From positions 17,635,674 to 17,699,673 of the forward strand of contig JAVTVX010000002.1 in the NCBI GenBank assembly GCA_033439265.1: a stretch of 64,000 bases of DNA, given 5' to 3'. Position numbers and translations under genes: made by a program. This DNA comes from Dillenia suffruticosa (taxonomy: Eukaryota; Streptophyta; Magnoliopsida; Dilleniales; Dilleniaceae). Under the pieces are notes generated by a model that saw only the letters and a list, made by a program, of their open reading frames with translations, was not told where the DNA came from and ran no database searches. Positions 44,801 to 62,173 of the stretch are shown here, in pieces. Every line of letters starts with the position of its first letter. The stretch's first letter is position 1.

Positions 44801-45900
44801 TTTGGGACCTGTTTCAGAGGTGGTTCACTGCCGCAACTGGGGTACCTGTAACGCCAACAAGGTTTTAGCATGTTAGCCATAACTTTCAGTTGTCTTCCTC
44901 TGCATTTCTTTGGAGGCTATTCTTTAGGACAATCAAGATTTGCCCTTTTTGTCTTTTATATCAGGAAACACAGAGATATATATATAAAACTGCAAATCTG
45001 CTCCTGCTTTAATATACAATATTTACTTGGAGACACAAACATTCATGACATGACATGGGAGTGAGTTCTCAACAACAAACATTAAAAAAGCATCCATATT
45101 CCAAAACCTTTAAGTTGTATTAATTATAACGGGAGAGCCATCGAGCATGTCATGTAGGTGAACTGTCCTGTGTGTGAATCCAGCCCCTCAGTAACAGCAG
45201 CGACACAAGTCCAGGAGGAAGCAGCAACACAAGCCAGCACATTGGGAATGCGACAGACAAAGGGGAGGGGGAAGAATTATTTCCTTCTTTCCTTGGGGAA
45301 AAAAAAGAAAAAGAAAAATCAAATAATACAACAACCAACTAGGGGATACTTTACTAGCCTTTCAAGCAGCCGTGATCATGATTCTTATGATGTGTTTCAA
45401 CTACCGCAACCCCAGGAGCAGACCAACAGGTGTATCCCATTGGTGGCGGCGGCGGCGGCGGCGGCGGCTGTGCTGCATAGGACGGTGGTGGATGCCCCTG
45501 CTCTGGTGGAGGATATGAATCCGCCATTATGTAACAATTGGTCACAATTTATTGAGGCTAGAGAGCGATCCTAATTTCCATCTAAAAAATGGAGTGCTCA
45601 GAAAAAAATGAGAGGACATACTGTAACTGATGATTGACTGTAACTTTGAAAGAGATTGCTGAATTTGTATTCTGAGAGAGAGAGAGAGAGAGTGGAATTT
45701 TGAGGAAGAATGGGTTTAATTTATTAGTAGACAGACAAAAGTCTTACACGGCTGTTAATCACATTAAGAAATCCAAAAATAAGATACAGAATTTAAATGC
45801 AAAGTATATGACCGATGGAGGAATATTTGATTCTCTATATCCCCTGTATGATATCTCATATTATAAGAATTTATATTCGTGTGTTTGGTGAGATTTGGTT
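44800..45900. repeat. Segmental tandem duplication, copy 1 (CYSTM)
   Basis: Matches 46850-47950: GTTTCAGAGGT-GTTCACTGCCG, TTGTCTTCCTCTGCATTTC, AACGGGAGAGCC, the CYSTM exons, AAAAAATGGAGTGCTCA, and a distal GACAGACAA then CACTAAGAAATCCAAAA-TAAG block. Each copy carries one CYSTM gene on the minus strand. Confidence 0.8.
45188..45527 (-). pseudogene. CYSTM protein gene, proximal copy, splice-defective
   Basis: Minus strand. Exon 1 (45527-45355) encodes M-A-D-S-Y-P-P-P-E-Q-G-H-P-P-P-S, a polyproline run and ends C-L-K-G followed by TA|GTAAAG. Exon 2 (45241-45188) would encode C-A-G-L-C-C-C-F-L-L-D-L-C-R-C-C-Y and stop, the cysteine-rich membrane tail of CYSTM proteins. Two changes relative to the distal copy: the last exon-1 codon is TA instead of TG, making TAG if not spliced, and there is no AG before exon 2 (CCCAAT where the other copy has TTGCAGT). 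Other upstream AGs would create an immediate stop. Unless a non-canonical acceptor is used, only a tail-less 57-residue product is possible. CYSTM proteins are small plasma-membrane peptides linked to stress resistance. Confidence 0.7.
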
Positions 45901-45953
45901 AATAATCTTGGAAGAAGAGAGATTCCTTTGTCATCTCCACTTTTAGTTCTCTA

Positions 45954-46206
45954 AGGTGGAAAAGAAATATGAATTTTTGTCCATTTTCTTGTTGTGTTCA
46001 CTGGGAGCTCCATTTATGCTCATTCTTGATCTCCTTTGTTTCTGATGGCTTCGCAATCCTCTTTAGTCACTTTTTTTTTTTTTGTTACATAGAAGTTTGA
46101 ACCTGAAATCACCAGGTTGGGAGAAGAAGTTGTGACCACTAGGCTATCCTCTCTTTAGTCACTTTTAACAATACTTCTAATTATAGTCTCTTTTGATTTT
46201 CATTGT
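45954..46206 (+). repeat. Dispersed repeat, copy 2, containing a SINE
   Basis: Second copy of the sequence at 38041-38215; it is interrupted at 46071-46150 by a tRNA-like SINE. Lies between the two CYSTM duplicates. Confidence 0.65.
46071..46150 (-). mobile_element. Short tRNA-derived SINE
   Basis: On the minus strand it begins AGGATAGCCTAGTGGTCA, containing a perfect pol III A box (TAGCCTAGTGG), then GATTTCAGGTTCAAACTTCT with a B box (GGTTCAAAC), and ends in a poly(A) tract. It is flanked by identical 12-bp copies CTCTTTAGTCAC at 46059-46070 and 46151-46162. About 80 bp including the tail, so it is little more than the tRNA-related head. The related repeat at 38041-38215 lacks it. Confidence 0.8.
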
Positions 46207-46207
46207 T

Positions 46208-46639
46208 TCATTCTCTTTTTTCTAAATTTAAAAATATTGTATGTAATTTTTGTAATTGTTCAACATTGAAAAAATGCTTTCCTTTACTTTCAGAACCAAG
46301 GGATGGTAATCGACTTAGTACAGCTATAAGGGGGAATTGACACCTATGATTCTCATAGAAAATACCTCTTTGCAAATGCCAACCTAGTTTCTTCCTTCTT
46401 CTCAGTTCATTTTCTATTTTGTCTTTATTATTTATCATTTGCCTCAACTTCAATATTTGTTTTCTAAGATCAATTTTGTGGAACTGAAAAACCATTTTTT
46501 TGGGGTTTCCATCTCTCTCAAATGGACGAATAAGTTTGACTATGCCCATTTCTGCTTTTGATTTTGCGTCGGCATTCTCAACAGCCTCATACATCTGACT
46601 CCATTCATGTTGCTCATGGATATCATTGAAAATCCCCAC
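46208..46639 (-). pseudogene. Unidentified 140-codon open frame, possible gene relic
   Basis: Not recognised. The frame continues a few codons upstream without an ATG (the first codon here is GTG; the first in-frame Met is about 15 codons in). The predicted peptide is charged, with W-S-Q-M-Y-E-A-V, a G-I-V-K-L-I-R-P-F-E-R-D-G block and a basic helix-like I-E-N-E-L-R-R-R-K-K. It has normal codon-like composition, unlike the simple AT repeats around it. It lies between the two CYSTM duplicates and next to a SINE. It could be one exon of a decayed gene or a transposon piece; no function can be assigned. Confidence 0.25.
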
Positions 46640-47228
46640 CGGTTCAAAAGGATTTTCTACATTTTACCATCCTTTCAACTATTAATACTTATGAGGTTAG
46701 TGGCGATCATATGGTGACCATAATTCCCTATAACATATAATGATGGAAGGATACGTGGTCATCAGATGGTGATCCAATGGTCATTAATTTTATAAAATTC
46801 ATAGAAAAATTTCTTAAAATGAGGGCATATAATATATATTCCCTATGGTTTGGGGTGTTTTCAGAACTGTTTCAGAGGTTGTTCACTGCCGAGGCTTTAG
46901 TATGTTGGCCTAACTTTAAATTGTCTTGCTCTGCATTTCCTTTGAGGAAAAAAAAATCCCTTTTTTTTGTACGTCCGTCCACAAAAATGGAGAAACCATA
47001 ACTCTGCTTTGCTTTAATATATAATGTTTACTTTTCAATGTTGGAGAGACAAACATTCATAACAATGACACGACAATGAATTCTCTCTTATTATCAACGG
47101 AAAACTTTTTTTTATATTAAAAAAAAAAAACATATCAAAACCTTTAAAATTCAATCAATAATAACGGGAGAGCCATGGAACTCGAGCATGGAATGTAGGA
47201 GATGTGTCCTGTGAGTGAATCCAACGCC

Positions 47229-47541
47229 TCAATCACAGCAACAATCCAGGATCCCAAGGCAACACAGGGCAGCACAACTGCAAGTGTGGCAAACACACAC
47301 ACCCCCCAAACAAAAAGGAATCATTTCCTTTCTTCGTTTGAAAAAAAGAAAAAAAATCAAATCACAAGTAAAACTACAATCGGATATTTTACCAGCCTTT
47401 CAAGCAGTCATCACCACTTTGATCATGCTGTTCAACAACCACAACCCCAGGTGCAGATGGAGCAGGAGGTGGATATACCACCGGTGGAGGCGGCGGTGGC
47501 GGTGCATATTGCGGTGGCGGTGGCGGATATGAATCTGCCAT
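47229..47541 (-). CDS. CYSTM (cysteine-rich transmembrane) protein, distal copy
   Basis: Minus strand, two exons: 47541-47393 and 47277-47229, GT donor and TTGCAG acceptor, joined inside a Cys codon. The product is 65 residues: M-A-D-S-Y-P-P-P, a Pro/Tyr-rich segment (to about 33), a V-V-V-V-E-Q-H-D-Q linker, then C-L-K-G-C-C-A-A-L-C-C-L-G-I-L-D-C-C-C-D. That tail is the CYSTM module, which inserts in the membrane. The family includes plant WIH proteins and yeast/plant stress-resistance peptides. The annotated start is the only in-frame ATG before the Pro-rich region. Everything needed for expression of the coding sequence is intact, in contrast with the proximal copy 2 kb away. A plus-strand open frame across the same bases is a shadow. 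Confidence 0.88.
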
Positions 47542-47695
47542 TAAACATTTATTATACAACAATTTATCAAAATTTATTGAAACTAGAGATAGAGAGAGAT
47601 CTTAATTTCCATGTAAAAAATGGAGTGCTCAAACAGTGAGGCCACACTTACAATGTGTTTCGTGGACGACGTGAGTCGTCATGATTGACTTCAAT

Positions 47696-47698
<3 letters not shown>

Positions 47699-47728
<30 letters not shown>
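47699..47728 (+). repeat. GA microsatellite upstream of distal CYSTM
   Basis: About 15 GA repeats within 160 bp of the CYSTM start, on the leader side. A G-run (near 47759-47770) follows. Confidence 0.9.
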
Positions 47729-47731
<3 letters not shown>

Positions 47732-47950
47732 AAGAATTGAGGTTCTGGTTTTTTTTTTGGGGGGGGGGGGTTCGTATCTTTGTCTGTATGCGAGAGAGAG
47801 AGAGGGAGAGGAAGACAGAGAGAGTGAATGTGGAACCTGTGAGGGAGGCTTGGCTCAATTAATAGCGGACAGACAAGGGTTGTTGCTCCCACTAAGAAAT
47901 CCAAAATAAGAAATAGAAATTAATACATAGTACGAAGCGAAGGAAAGAAT

Positions 47951-48813
47951 CATTGATATTTGAACTTGCTTTTATTAATGAGACCCTCTATTTGTATATA
48001 CATATTTGGCCACATCCGATGATTCATATCCCCCCCCCCCACCCCGGCCCTGGGTGAATATATTCCAAATTTTAAGAATTTATATTCATTCTCTCTTTTA
48101 CGATGGGTTTGATGAGATTTGATCTATAATAGTAATATTGATAAAAATTTAAAATTATTAATTTAACTCACAAAAATTATTTGGTGTATAAGATTTGATT
48201 AATAGAACGGCTCATAATTTCAATTTTTATTATTTTATCTTATTAAATATTTTTGTTAAAATTTATAGAAACTAAATAAAAAGGAACGAAATAAAATGTC
48301 CTCCCAAAAGGTTTAGACGTTTAGGATATTAATAATTTCATTTATTTTTATTTTTATTTTTTTCATTTTTAACTCTCAATTTTAATGATATTAGTTGATT
48401 ATTAAAATCCATCCAAAGAGATGATATCATACTACCAATGTCTATGTGATGCTATGCGAGATTAGTCATATAGTCCGATGGTAAAAATAAAAAAAAAAAA
48501 AGCAGCTGATGAGATGCGGGGCCCCGAAGTGAGTCCGTCGTCTCCGTATCAAAGGAAAAGATCGCTCATAATCAAGACAAAAGTGGAAATGAGAGAGAGA
48601 GAGAGAGATTCAGATTCTTCCGTTCACCATTTTGATTTCATTATGTTCACCTTCTTTTTTGTTGTTCTTTTTTCGCAAACTCTTATTTATGTTATTTGGC
48701 TTTTGCAACTTTTCTTTCAACTTTCATTTGGGCACTTCTTTTATTTTTCTATTATTTGTTCTTTGTTTAGTAAATTCTTACTTACTGCTCTTATATTCTA
48801 TTATTTGTTTAAT

Positions 48814-48853
<40 letters not shown>

Positions 48854-49678
48854 GTCTCAAATTTAAGAATAGAAAAAAATAATATCAATTAAATCATAAC
48901 TCATTGATTTATTTAGTTCAGCCTATTACATTAGTATACTGATTAATTTTTGATTGCTTAGTGTGTTTATTAGTATTAAGCGTTTACACTAACTTTTTAG
49001 AATATCATATTTTATTTATTTATTTATTTTTAATTCTTATTCTATTTTGGGGAAATATTTTAGGTTCTCACATGTAGTTTTTGTTAGTTTTAATTAATTT
49101 ATTTTTATTAAAATTTTGTATTCTAATTTAACTCTATAATTTCAATTTCTCAAATAAATTTCAGTAATTCAAAATAATTCATAAAATAAATGACTACTCA
49201 CCTTGAAATTCAAAATAAAAAATTAATAATTAGTATGTGACCCATAAAGGAGTATTTGATATTTGGAATGCTTATATTAACGAGGTAAACTATAAGTTAC
49301 ATCCTCACATTTGTTCCTTATAATACTTGATGAATGTCGTTTAAGAAATAAGATTTTGCACCGTAATATTTAGATTCAAGTAAATTATATGTGTAGATTC
49401 TGAATTATTGTACAGATTTTAAAAAGTTTTTTAAACTTTATTTTGTAACCAGTTCTTGAATTTTGATTATAATTGCAAATAAGTTGTCACGATAGCATTT
49501 TGGACTGAATTCTCTATGGTAGCGGTGCCTATAGCTGAGGTGGCTTTGCTTGCATTATGTGGCAAGTTCGAGTGCCCATTTGCATCAATTTAAAATCAAA
49601 ATAGAAATTTAAAACATTTTTTATTTAAAAAAATAAATAATAATCACAATTATAATCATAATCAAATATTTGATTACT
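47951..49678. other. AT-rich intergenic region, no gene seen
   Basis: Includes a C-run near 48031-48040 and a TA microsatellite (48819-48850). Frames at 48478-48892 are low complexity (Phe/Tyr/Ile-rich) and run into the TA repeat. Confidence 0.65.
48819..48850 (+). repeat. TA microsatellite
   Basis: About 16 TA repeats. Confidence 0.9.
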
Positions 49679-50145
49679 TAGTGCCCATTTGATACGGATT
49701 TTTTTTTTCAGTTTCTCTTTTCTTTTTTAAGAGAAATACTATCAAATAATTTTTTTAAAAAACTCTTAATGGAAAATGAGTTTTTTTTTTTTTTTTTTAT
49801 GAAAAAAAACAAAAACTCATCAGTTTTTACTTCTCCTTTTAAAAATATCATTAGAAAATTTGTTTATTCCACTTATATTCTCACTTGAAAGATATGAAAT
49901 TTTAAATATATCCGTATTATAAATTTATTTACCCTCATGTCATCTCTTTCTCTTTAATTTTAACTTTTAACTTTTAGTTTTAATTTTTAATTTTTAACTT
50001 TATTTTAAAAGTTATGAAATCAATTTATTTTTAAAAATAAAAATATCAAACAAGTTTTAACTTAATTTCAAAAGTTATTAATTTTTATTTCTCCTTATAA
50101 GAAAAAGAAAAGTAAAAAAAAAAAATCATACCAAACAGACACTCA
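49679..50145. mobile_element. MITE-like element with inverted ends
   Basis: Left end TAGTGCCCATTTGATACGGA followed by a T-run; right end, reversed, GAGTGTCTGTTTGGTATGAT followed by a T-run. The AGTG-TTTG-TA pattern is typical of hAT-type MITEs in plants. The interior is AT-rich with TTTTAACTTTTAA repeats and no frame. I could not define a clean 8-bp duplication. Confidence 0.45.
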
Positions 50146-50225
50146 ATCATCTATAAATATGCATTATCTAACTTTACTACTCTTTCTCCTTGGAATGTAC
50201 CTATTTACATATTTTCTGTTATTTC

Positions 50226-53200
50226 TAGAGATGAGCACTATTTGATTAAAATTGAAATTTTATTTTTCGAATCATTTTTTATATTTTAGATGATTTATTT
50301 GGTATTCAGTTTGATTTTGAATAAAATCAAATTTTAATTTGGTTTATCTAGACGATTATCAATTTTAATAATTTTTATTTTGATCAAATCGAATTAATCA
50401 AATTAATTAAAATAATATATATATATATATATATTTAGATAATTTTTATTTATATAAATATTATTATAATATTATAATTAAAATTTAAAAGAGAAAAAAT
50501 ATCATAATTAATAAAAATTTATAAGTTAAAATTAAAATAGTATAGAGTGCACAATTAATTTGATGTTTCTGTTTCCAATATTCAGTCCGACTCTTCCACT
50601 CTTAAATTTAAAACTCTCACTTGTGCCTCTCCCTCTCCTTCTTCAATTTTACTTATTTTTTCTTTCTCTTTGCTACTTTCACACAATGATTTTGCTTCCT
50701 CTGCACTCTGTTCTACAGCATCACGATTGATTTTAGAATTAAAAATAATTATCTTGTTTTGAATATTTTCTTTATTTTTTAATTTTTATGAATTTTTCAG
50801 ATATAAACACATATAATTAATCATAAGTAAACTTTTCTAATTTTGTCCTCTTCTTTCCAATCTTTTATGATTAATTGAAATTAAAACTTTTAGTACTAGA
50901 AAATTAAATTTTATAATTAATTGGAGGAAGGGAAGATATAAAATTTTTATGTGCACTCTCGGGCAAACTTTTATAATTAATTGGAATTAAAACTTTTATG
51001 ATTAATAAGAGGAAGGGAAGACATAAAAAGTTTTATATGCACACGGGAGTTAAGTCTCCAGCAAACTTTTTTGATTAATTGGAGTTTAGAGTATTTATTA
51101 AAATTTGTTCTAACTTTTTTGTTTTTTTTTTTTGTATAGATTTCAAATTCAATACCTATAGATTTAGATTATTTAGATGATACAAAGATGACCGAAAATG
51201 ACCTCCAATTTGAAATTGCAAAAGGATCTTCAGCCTCTCAAGAAACTTAGGTTGTCACCCAAAATTTAGCGAGTCAAAGAGCTTATCCCGTTTCTTTTTA
51301 CACCATTGGCAATAACAATACGGGAAAGAAGGCCATGCAATTCAGATCAGAAGTATGGTAACATTTTATTAAAATTTTCACTAAAGATCATCTACAGAAA
51401 ACAAAATGCAATTATTGTCGTAAGGAGCTTTGTAGTGGCAATAGTAAGAATGGTATTAGTTCATGGCATGCTTGTATGAATAAATGTAAATCTAATCCTC
51501 TAAATTATGAAACCATACAATCTCAATTATTGATACAAACCTGTTTTAGACAAAGAGGGGTTCAAGGTGAGGGGCAACAAGATACTCAAACTATAATTGC
51601 AATTTACCAGTTTGATCAAGATAGGATTAGAAGAAAATTTGTTTACGGATGAATTGCCATTTGGTTTAGTAGGAAAAAAAGGGTTTTATTGTCGCAATTC
51701 AAAATTGTTGTCCTAGATTTATGCTTTCACGATGGACAATTAGTGGAGACTATTATGATCTTTATATTGAAGAGAGAAGGGTGTCGAAAAATTGTTTGAG
51801 GGGGATTTTTGGTTGTATATGTTTGACAACTGATACTTGGACTTCAATACAAAGGGTCAATTATTTATGTCTTACTAATCATTTTATTAATAATGACTTG
51901 AAATTGCCAAAAAAAAAAAGTGTTGAATTCTACTCCAATATCTAGTCACAAGGGTGATGCAATGGGTAAAGTGGTTGATAAGCTGCTGCTTGATTGGGGA
52001 ATAGTGTTCACAATTACAGTCGACAATATTATTTCTAATGATATCACTTTATCATTCTTAAAAAAAAAAAATTGTCTTCTAAGAAAACAACTATTTTAGG
52101 GGGGAAGTATCTTCATATGATATGCATAGCCCACATCATTAATTTAGTTGTGCAAAATGGATTGAAAGAGGCTGGAGATTTTGTTGCATGAATTAGAGGG
52201 GTAAATATGTTAGGCAATCCATTACTAGGGTAAAAAAGTTCAAAAAATGTGTTAATATTGAGCAAATTAGTTGTAAATGTGTGCTGTATTTAAATATTTG
52301 CACTAGATGGAATTCTACCCATTTGATGCTTGATATTGCAACAAAACACAAGGAAGCTTTTGATTGCCTTGAGGATCATGATGACAATTTTAGAAGTGAA
52401 CTTGAGTTAGCAGATGGAGTCCCAACCAAAGAGGATCGGAAAAAAGTGGAGAGATTGGTGAAGGTTCTGGAATATTTTTATAACTTTGCACTTGAGTCTC
52501 TGGTACTTTATATGTTATTGCTAATATTTTTTTTTTCTAAAATCAATGAAGTTGATGTTGTTATGTTCTGGATGAGAGAAAAATTTGACAAGTATTTTGG
52601 AAACTTGATAAGATGAGTTCGGTGATTTTTATTGCTGATATTTTTGATTCTAGGCACAAACTAGATCTTCTGTTATTTGTGTTGTCCAAGATGTATACCG
52701 GAGGGAGAGGTAAAACTTTAGAAGCAAATGTTAGGGTTTGAATTAGTTGTATGATGAATATAAAAGGCAATTACAGCCTTCTAATGTTGGGATAAAGAAA
52801 TATACAAACCAAAGCATCACAATTGATAGAGTGGGACAGAAAAAATAACCAGAAGATCCATATATTATGATATGTTTGATAAGGAGGTTGGAGTTTCTTC
52901 TAGTTCTCAATCAAAGTTCGATAAATATTTGGAAGAAATTCGTGTAGAGTATACAAATGGGTATGATATTTTGGGATATTGAAAATTAAATGGTCCAAGG
53001 TTTCCCATCCTCTCCCAAATGGCTCATGACATTCTAGCAATCCCAATCCCCACAGTTGCATCTAAATCTGTATTTTGTATAAGTGATCGCACACTTGATG
53101 CACTTCGAAGCTCTTTCAATCATTCAATGGTGTAAGATCTTATATGTGCTCAAGATTGATATAGAACTTTTGAGGAGCCAATGAATGTTGTGGCATATGC

Positions 53201-53864
53201 TGTGAAGAAATTAAAAAGTTTGATCAAGGTAAAAATATATTTAAAATCTTAATTCTTTACATGTTTTTACGACAATTATTATATATTTTATACTAAATAA
53301 CTAATATTTGTTTTTTTTTAATTTTCAGATATATTAAATACGGCTAAAGAGCCTGCAATCCATTCTATTTGAGTTGGAAATAGGCCGAAAGTAATTTGGA
53401 AGGATGGAAATCTTGTATTTCTTGAAGGCCTAAGGCTTTTTTCCTTAAATTTTTAAAATTTTATTTTATTTTAGAACTTGTTTTGTAATATTAGTTACTT
53501 TTTTATTTCTTTTTTTTCATGAACTACTAATAGAGCAGTAGGTTTAGTTTGAAAATTTCATCCTTTGTTATTTTGTTTGAAATTTATAAAATGATATTTG
53601 GTAAACTAAAATTATAAATAAATTTTGAATTTTAATATTATATTTTATAACCACGGATTGATATAAATAATATATAGTAAAACATTTTAATAATTTGTTT
53701 AATTTGGATAGCCGAACTAAATTAATCATTTAATTCGATTAAATGAATTGTCAGATTTTGATTTATTTAGTTAAGATATGGTTACGAAAATTAAATAATC
53801 AAATTAAATCGGTTATTTCAATTTTGATCATTTTAGTTATAGTTTAATCGAATGCTCATCCCTA
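50226..53864 (+). mobile_element. hAT transposon, full-length, decayed
   Basis: 3.64 kb. The ends are inverted: left TAGAGATGAGCACTATTTGA, right (reversed) TAGGGATGAGCATTCGATTA, matching the YAGRGATG-type termini of hAT elements. It is flanked by a perfect 8-bp duplication GTTATTTC at 50218-50225 and 53865-53872, the hAT signature length. Inside lies a broken hAT transposase gene. AT-rich subterminal regions extend about 1 kb on the left and 0.5 kb on the right. Confidence 0.92.
51170..53195 (+). pseudogene. hAT transposase, broken
   Basis: Fragments in order: BED-type zinc-finger remnant (K-C-N-Y-C-R-K-E-L then S-W-H-A-C, near 51405-51480); catalytic-domain blocks L-T-T-D-T-W-T-S (near 51823) and H-K-G-D-A-M-G-K (near 51948); I-A-H-I-I-N-L-V-V-Q-N-G (near 52125); T-R-W-N-S-T-H-L-M-L-D (near 52305); a D-S-R-H-K-L-D block (near 52650); and the C-terminal dimerisation (hATC) region with G-P-R-F-P-I-L-S-Q-M-A-H-D-I-L-A-I-P (near 52993) and D-R-T-L-D-A-L-R-S-S. 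Resembles DAYSLEEPER/RICESLEEPER-type plant hATs. Many stops and frameshifts, including TAG/TGA in the first third; not functional. Confidence 0.88.
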
Positions 53865-53872
53865 GTTATTTC

Positions 53873-54626
53873 ATCAATATTTAGGATAATTCATGCCTAT
53901 AAGTCACTGAATTAATTAATCTATTAATCTTATGCATCCCTGTATATATATAATATATATATTTGTATGCGTGCGTGTAAATCTATATCAGTTATGGCCC
54001 TCTTCGCATAAATTATTTATATCTTTTAATATCCTCCACTTGGGGATCTCAATACTGCCCTCGGTTTAGGGAGTTCAATGGCAATGTTAGTTGATGTCTC
54101 CTCTGCCTGGGGAGCTAGAGCTCAATGCACACATACTAACAAATCGAATAATCTCCGCTTTGGCAATCCAGCGCACATATTTAAAATTCAACAAGATTAA
54201 TATTATTTACTTAAACTTAATCACAATATTTTATCAACTTTTATATTAAATATATCATTTTAGAACAATTTGAGACCCTAAAGTGTCAGAATTGTCCATA
54301 TCAACTTAATCTCAGCATATTCAAAATCTCCAACCAAATAGCATCCCGTGGGAAAAGGAACTGAATGCCTGTCGTGCAGGCCTGTTGGAGAGGTAACACA
54401 AACATTTTACTTTGACAACAAAAGTAATTTATGAAGAAATCAGTCCGAGGAACACGATGGCAAAAAGCCCGAATAATGAATGCGAGATGGCTTCTTAATT
54501 CCCTCGAAAGAAATGCAAAGTAGCTAACCCCCAGCAGCCAGTCTCTATGCTATTCTAATAAATGTGTTATAACCGCAGAAAACATGGCATTAGAACTTCT
54601 TGGTTTATCTTTTTATTGACTGCCAA
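53873..54626. other. Intergenic, unidentified repeat-like patch
   Basis: At 54030-54180 there is a GC-richer patch with recurring GGGGA-CT/GGGAGTTCAATGGCAATG/GGGGAGCTAGAGCTCAATG motifs, unlike the AT-rich surroundings; probably a transposon fragment of unknown type. No gene. Confidence 0.5.
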
Positions 54627-61140
<6,514 letters not shown>

Positions 61141-61820
61141 GAAGAGAAATTTTGAAAATTTGTTGGAAGACATGCAAAGGTAAAATTGGCTCCGATATCG
61201 TATCAAATATTGGAATGTATAACAAACCCGACGCAGTTTCTAATACAAAAATTGAGTCAAAATAAAACAGACCTAAAAAATAAGATTTAGGATTATACTA
61301 TATTTTTCTCTATATCTTTCAGCGATTACGAAATCATCAAAATAATCATTGGAACGTGGATAACCCTTCTAAGTTTTCAATTTCATTCGATAGATAGTGT
61401 AAGCTTAAAAATTTAAATTTAGTGATTTAATATACTATGAAGGGTTTATATAGACTCTTTCTATAATTATTATCTTAAATTATTATTAAACGTTATGGAA
61501 AGATAATTAAATATTTAAATGAAAAAATAAGATTAATTATGTAAGGATTTGAATAGATCACCAAAATCTGACCAAATGCAACTCAATTCAAATTTTTTCT
61601 ATTTTTTATCATATTTAATCTCTTTTAGTTATATTTTTTCCTATTAACTTGATTTTGAATGTATTAACTCATTAATTTAGATTTGAACGGGCAAATGCCT
61701 AACACCAGATTTGAAATTCATCCATTTGAATGGAGTTTCTTTTGGACCCCAATTTTTTTTTATTGAAATGAGGAGAAGACTAAAAAATTCGAATTATGAA
61801 TCATCAATAGCATTAAAAAT
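61141..61820. other. AT-rich region upstream of HEMC copy
   Basis: No gene, TATA or other motif can be supported. It would include the HEMC promoter if that copy is expressed. Confidence 0.5.
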
Positions 61821-61835
61821 TTCAGAATAACACCG

Positions 61836-62044
61836 ATATAAGTTGACTCAACTGGATGTGGGGTTGAGTACCCTTTAGCATGATCGAGATTCAACTCCCC
61901 CTGCGAGTATCGGGCCCTCATGCGTATGGAACGTTCCCTGTTAGGAAACCCGCCATTTGAAAAGAGCCACTACAGCGGTCGGTTCAGATTAGTTAGGGCG
62001 AAATCTCGGATATAGGGATCCAAAACATAGTACCAAAAAAAAAA
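61836..62044 (+). mobile_element. tRNA-derived SINE
   Basis: About 210 bp, with an A-box-like TTGACTCAACTGGATG, a B-box-like GAGATTCAACTCCCCC about 45 bp later, a GC-rich body and an A9 tail (62035-62044). Flanked by related copies TTCAGAATAACACCG (61821-61835) and TTCGGAATAACCGG (62045-62058), an aged target duplication. Inserted upstream of the HEMC copy. Confidence 0.7.
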
Positions 62045-62173
62045 TTCGGAATAACCGGAATAAAATTGTAGAATTCGATCAGAAAAAGATAAGCCGTGAA
62101 ATCCTCTAAACCCAATAGGTTTTGGACTTGGGCCTTTCTAGATTCAAAGTAGACCATTTTGGACAAGTGTCAT

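Larger units (their letters stand above)
46850..47950. repeat. Segmental tandem duplication, copy 2 (CYSTM)
   Basis: Partner of 44800-45900. It carries the better preserved CYSTM gene. GA-rich runs (47699-47728 and 47790-47825) lie upstream of the gene, as a shorter GA run does in copy 1 (45676-45692). Confidence 0.8.

Noticed and set aside
45158..47639. Plus-strand frames of 138 and 145 codons across the CYSTM loci
   Set aside because: They are antisense to the minus-strand CYSTM exons, which have clear family features and splice sites.
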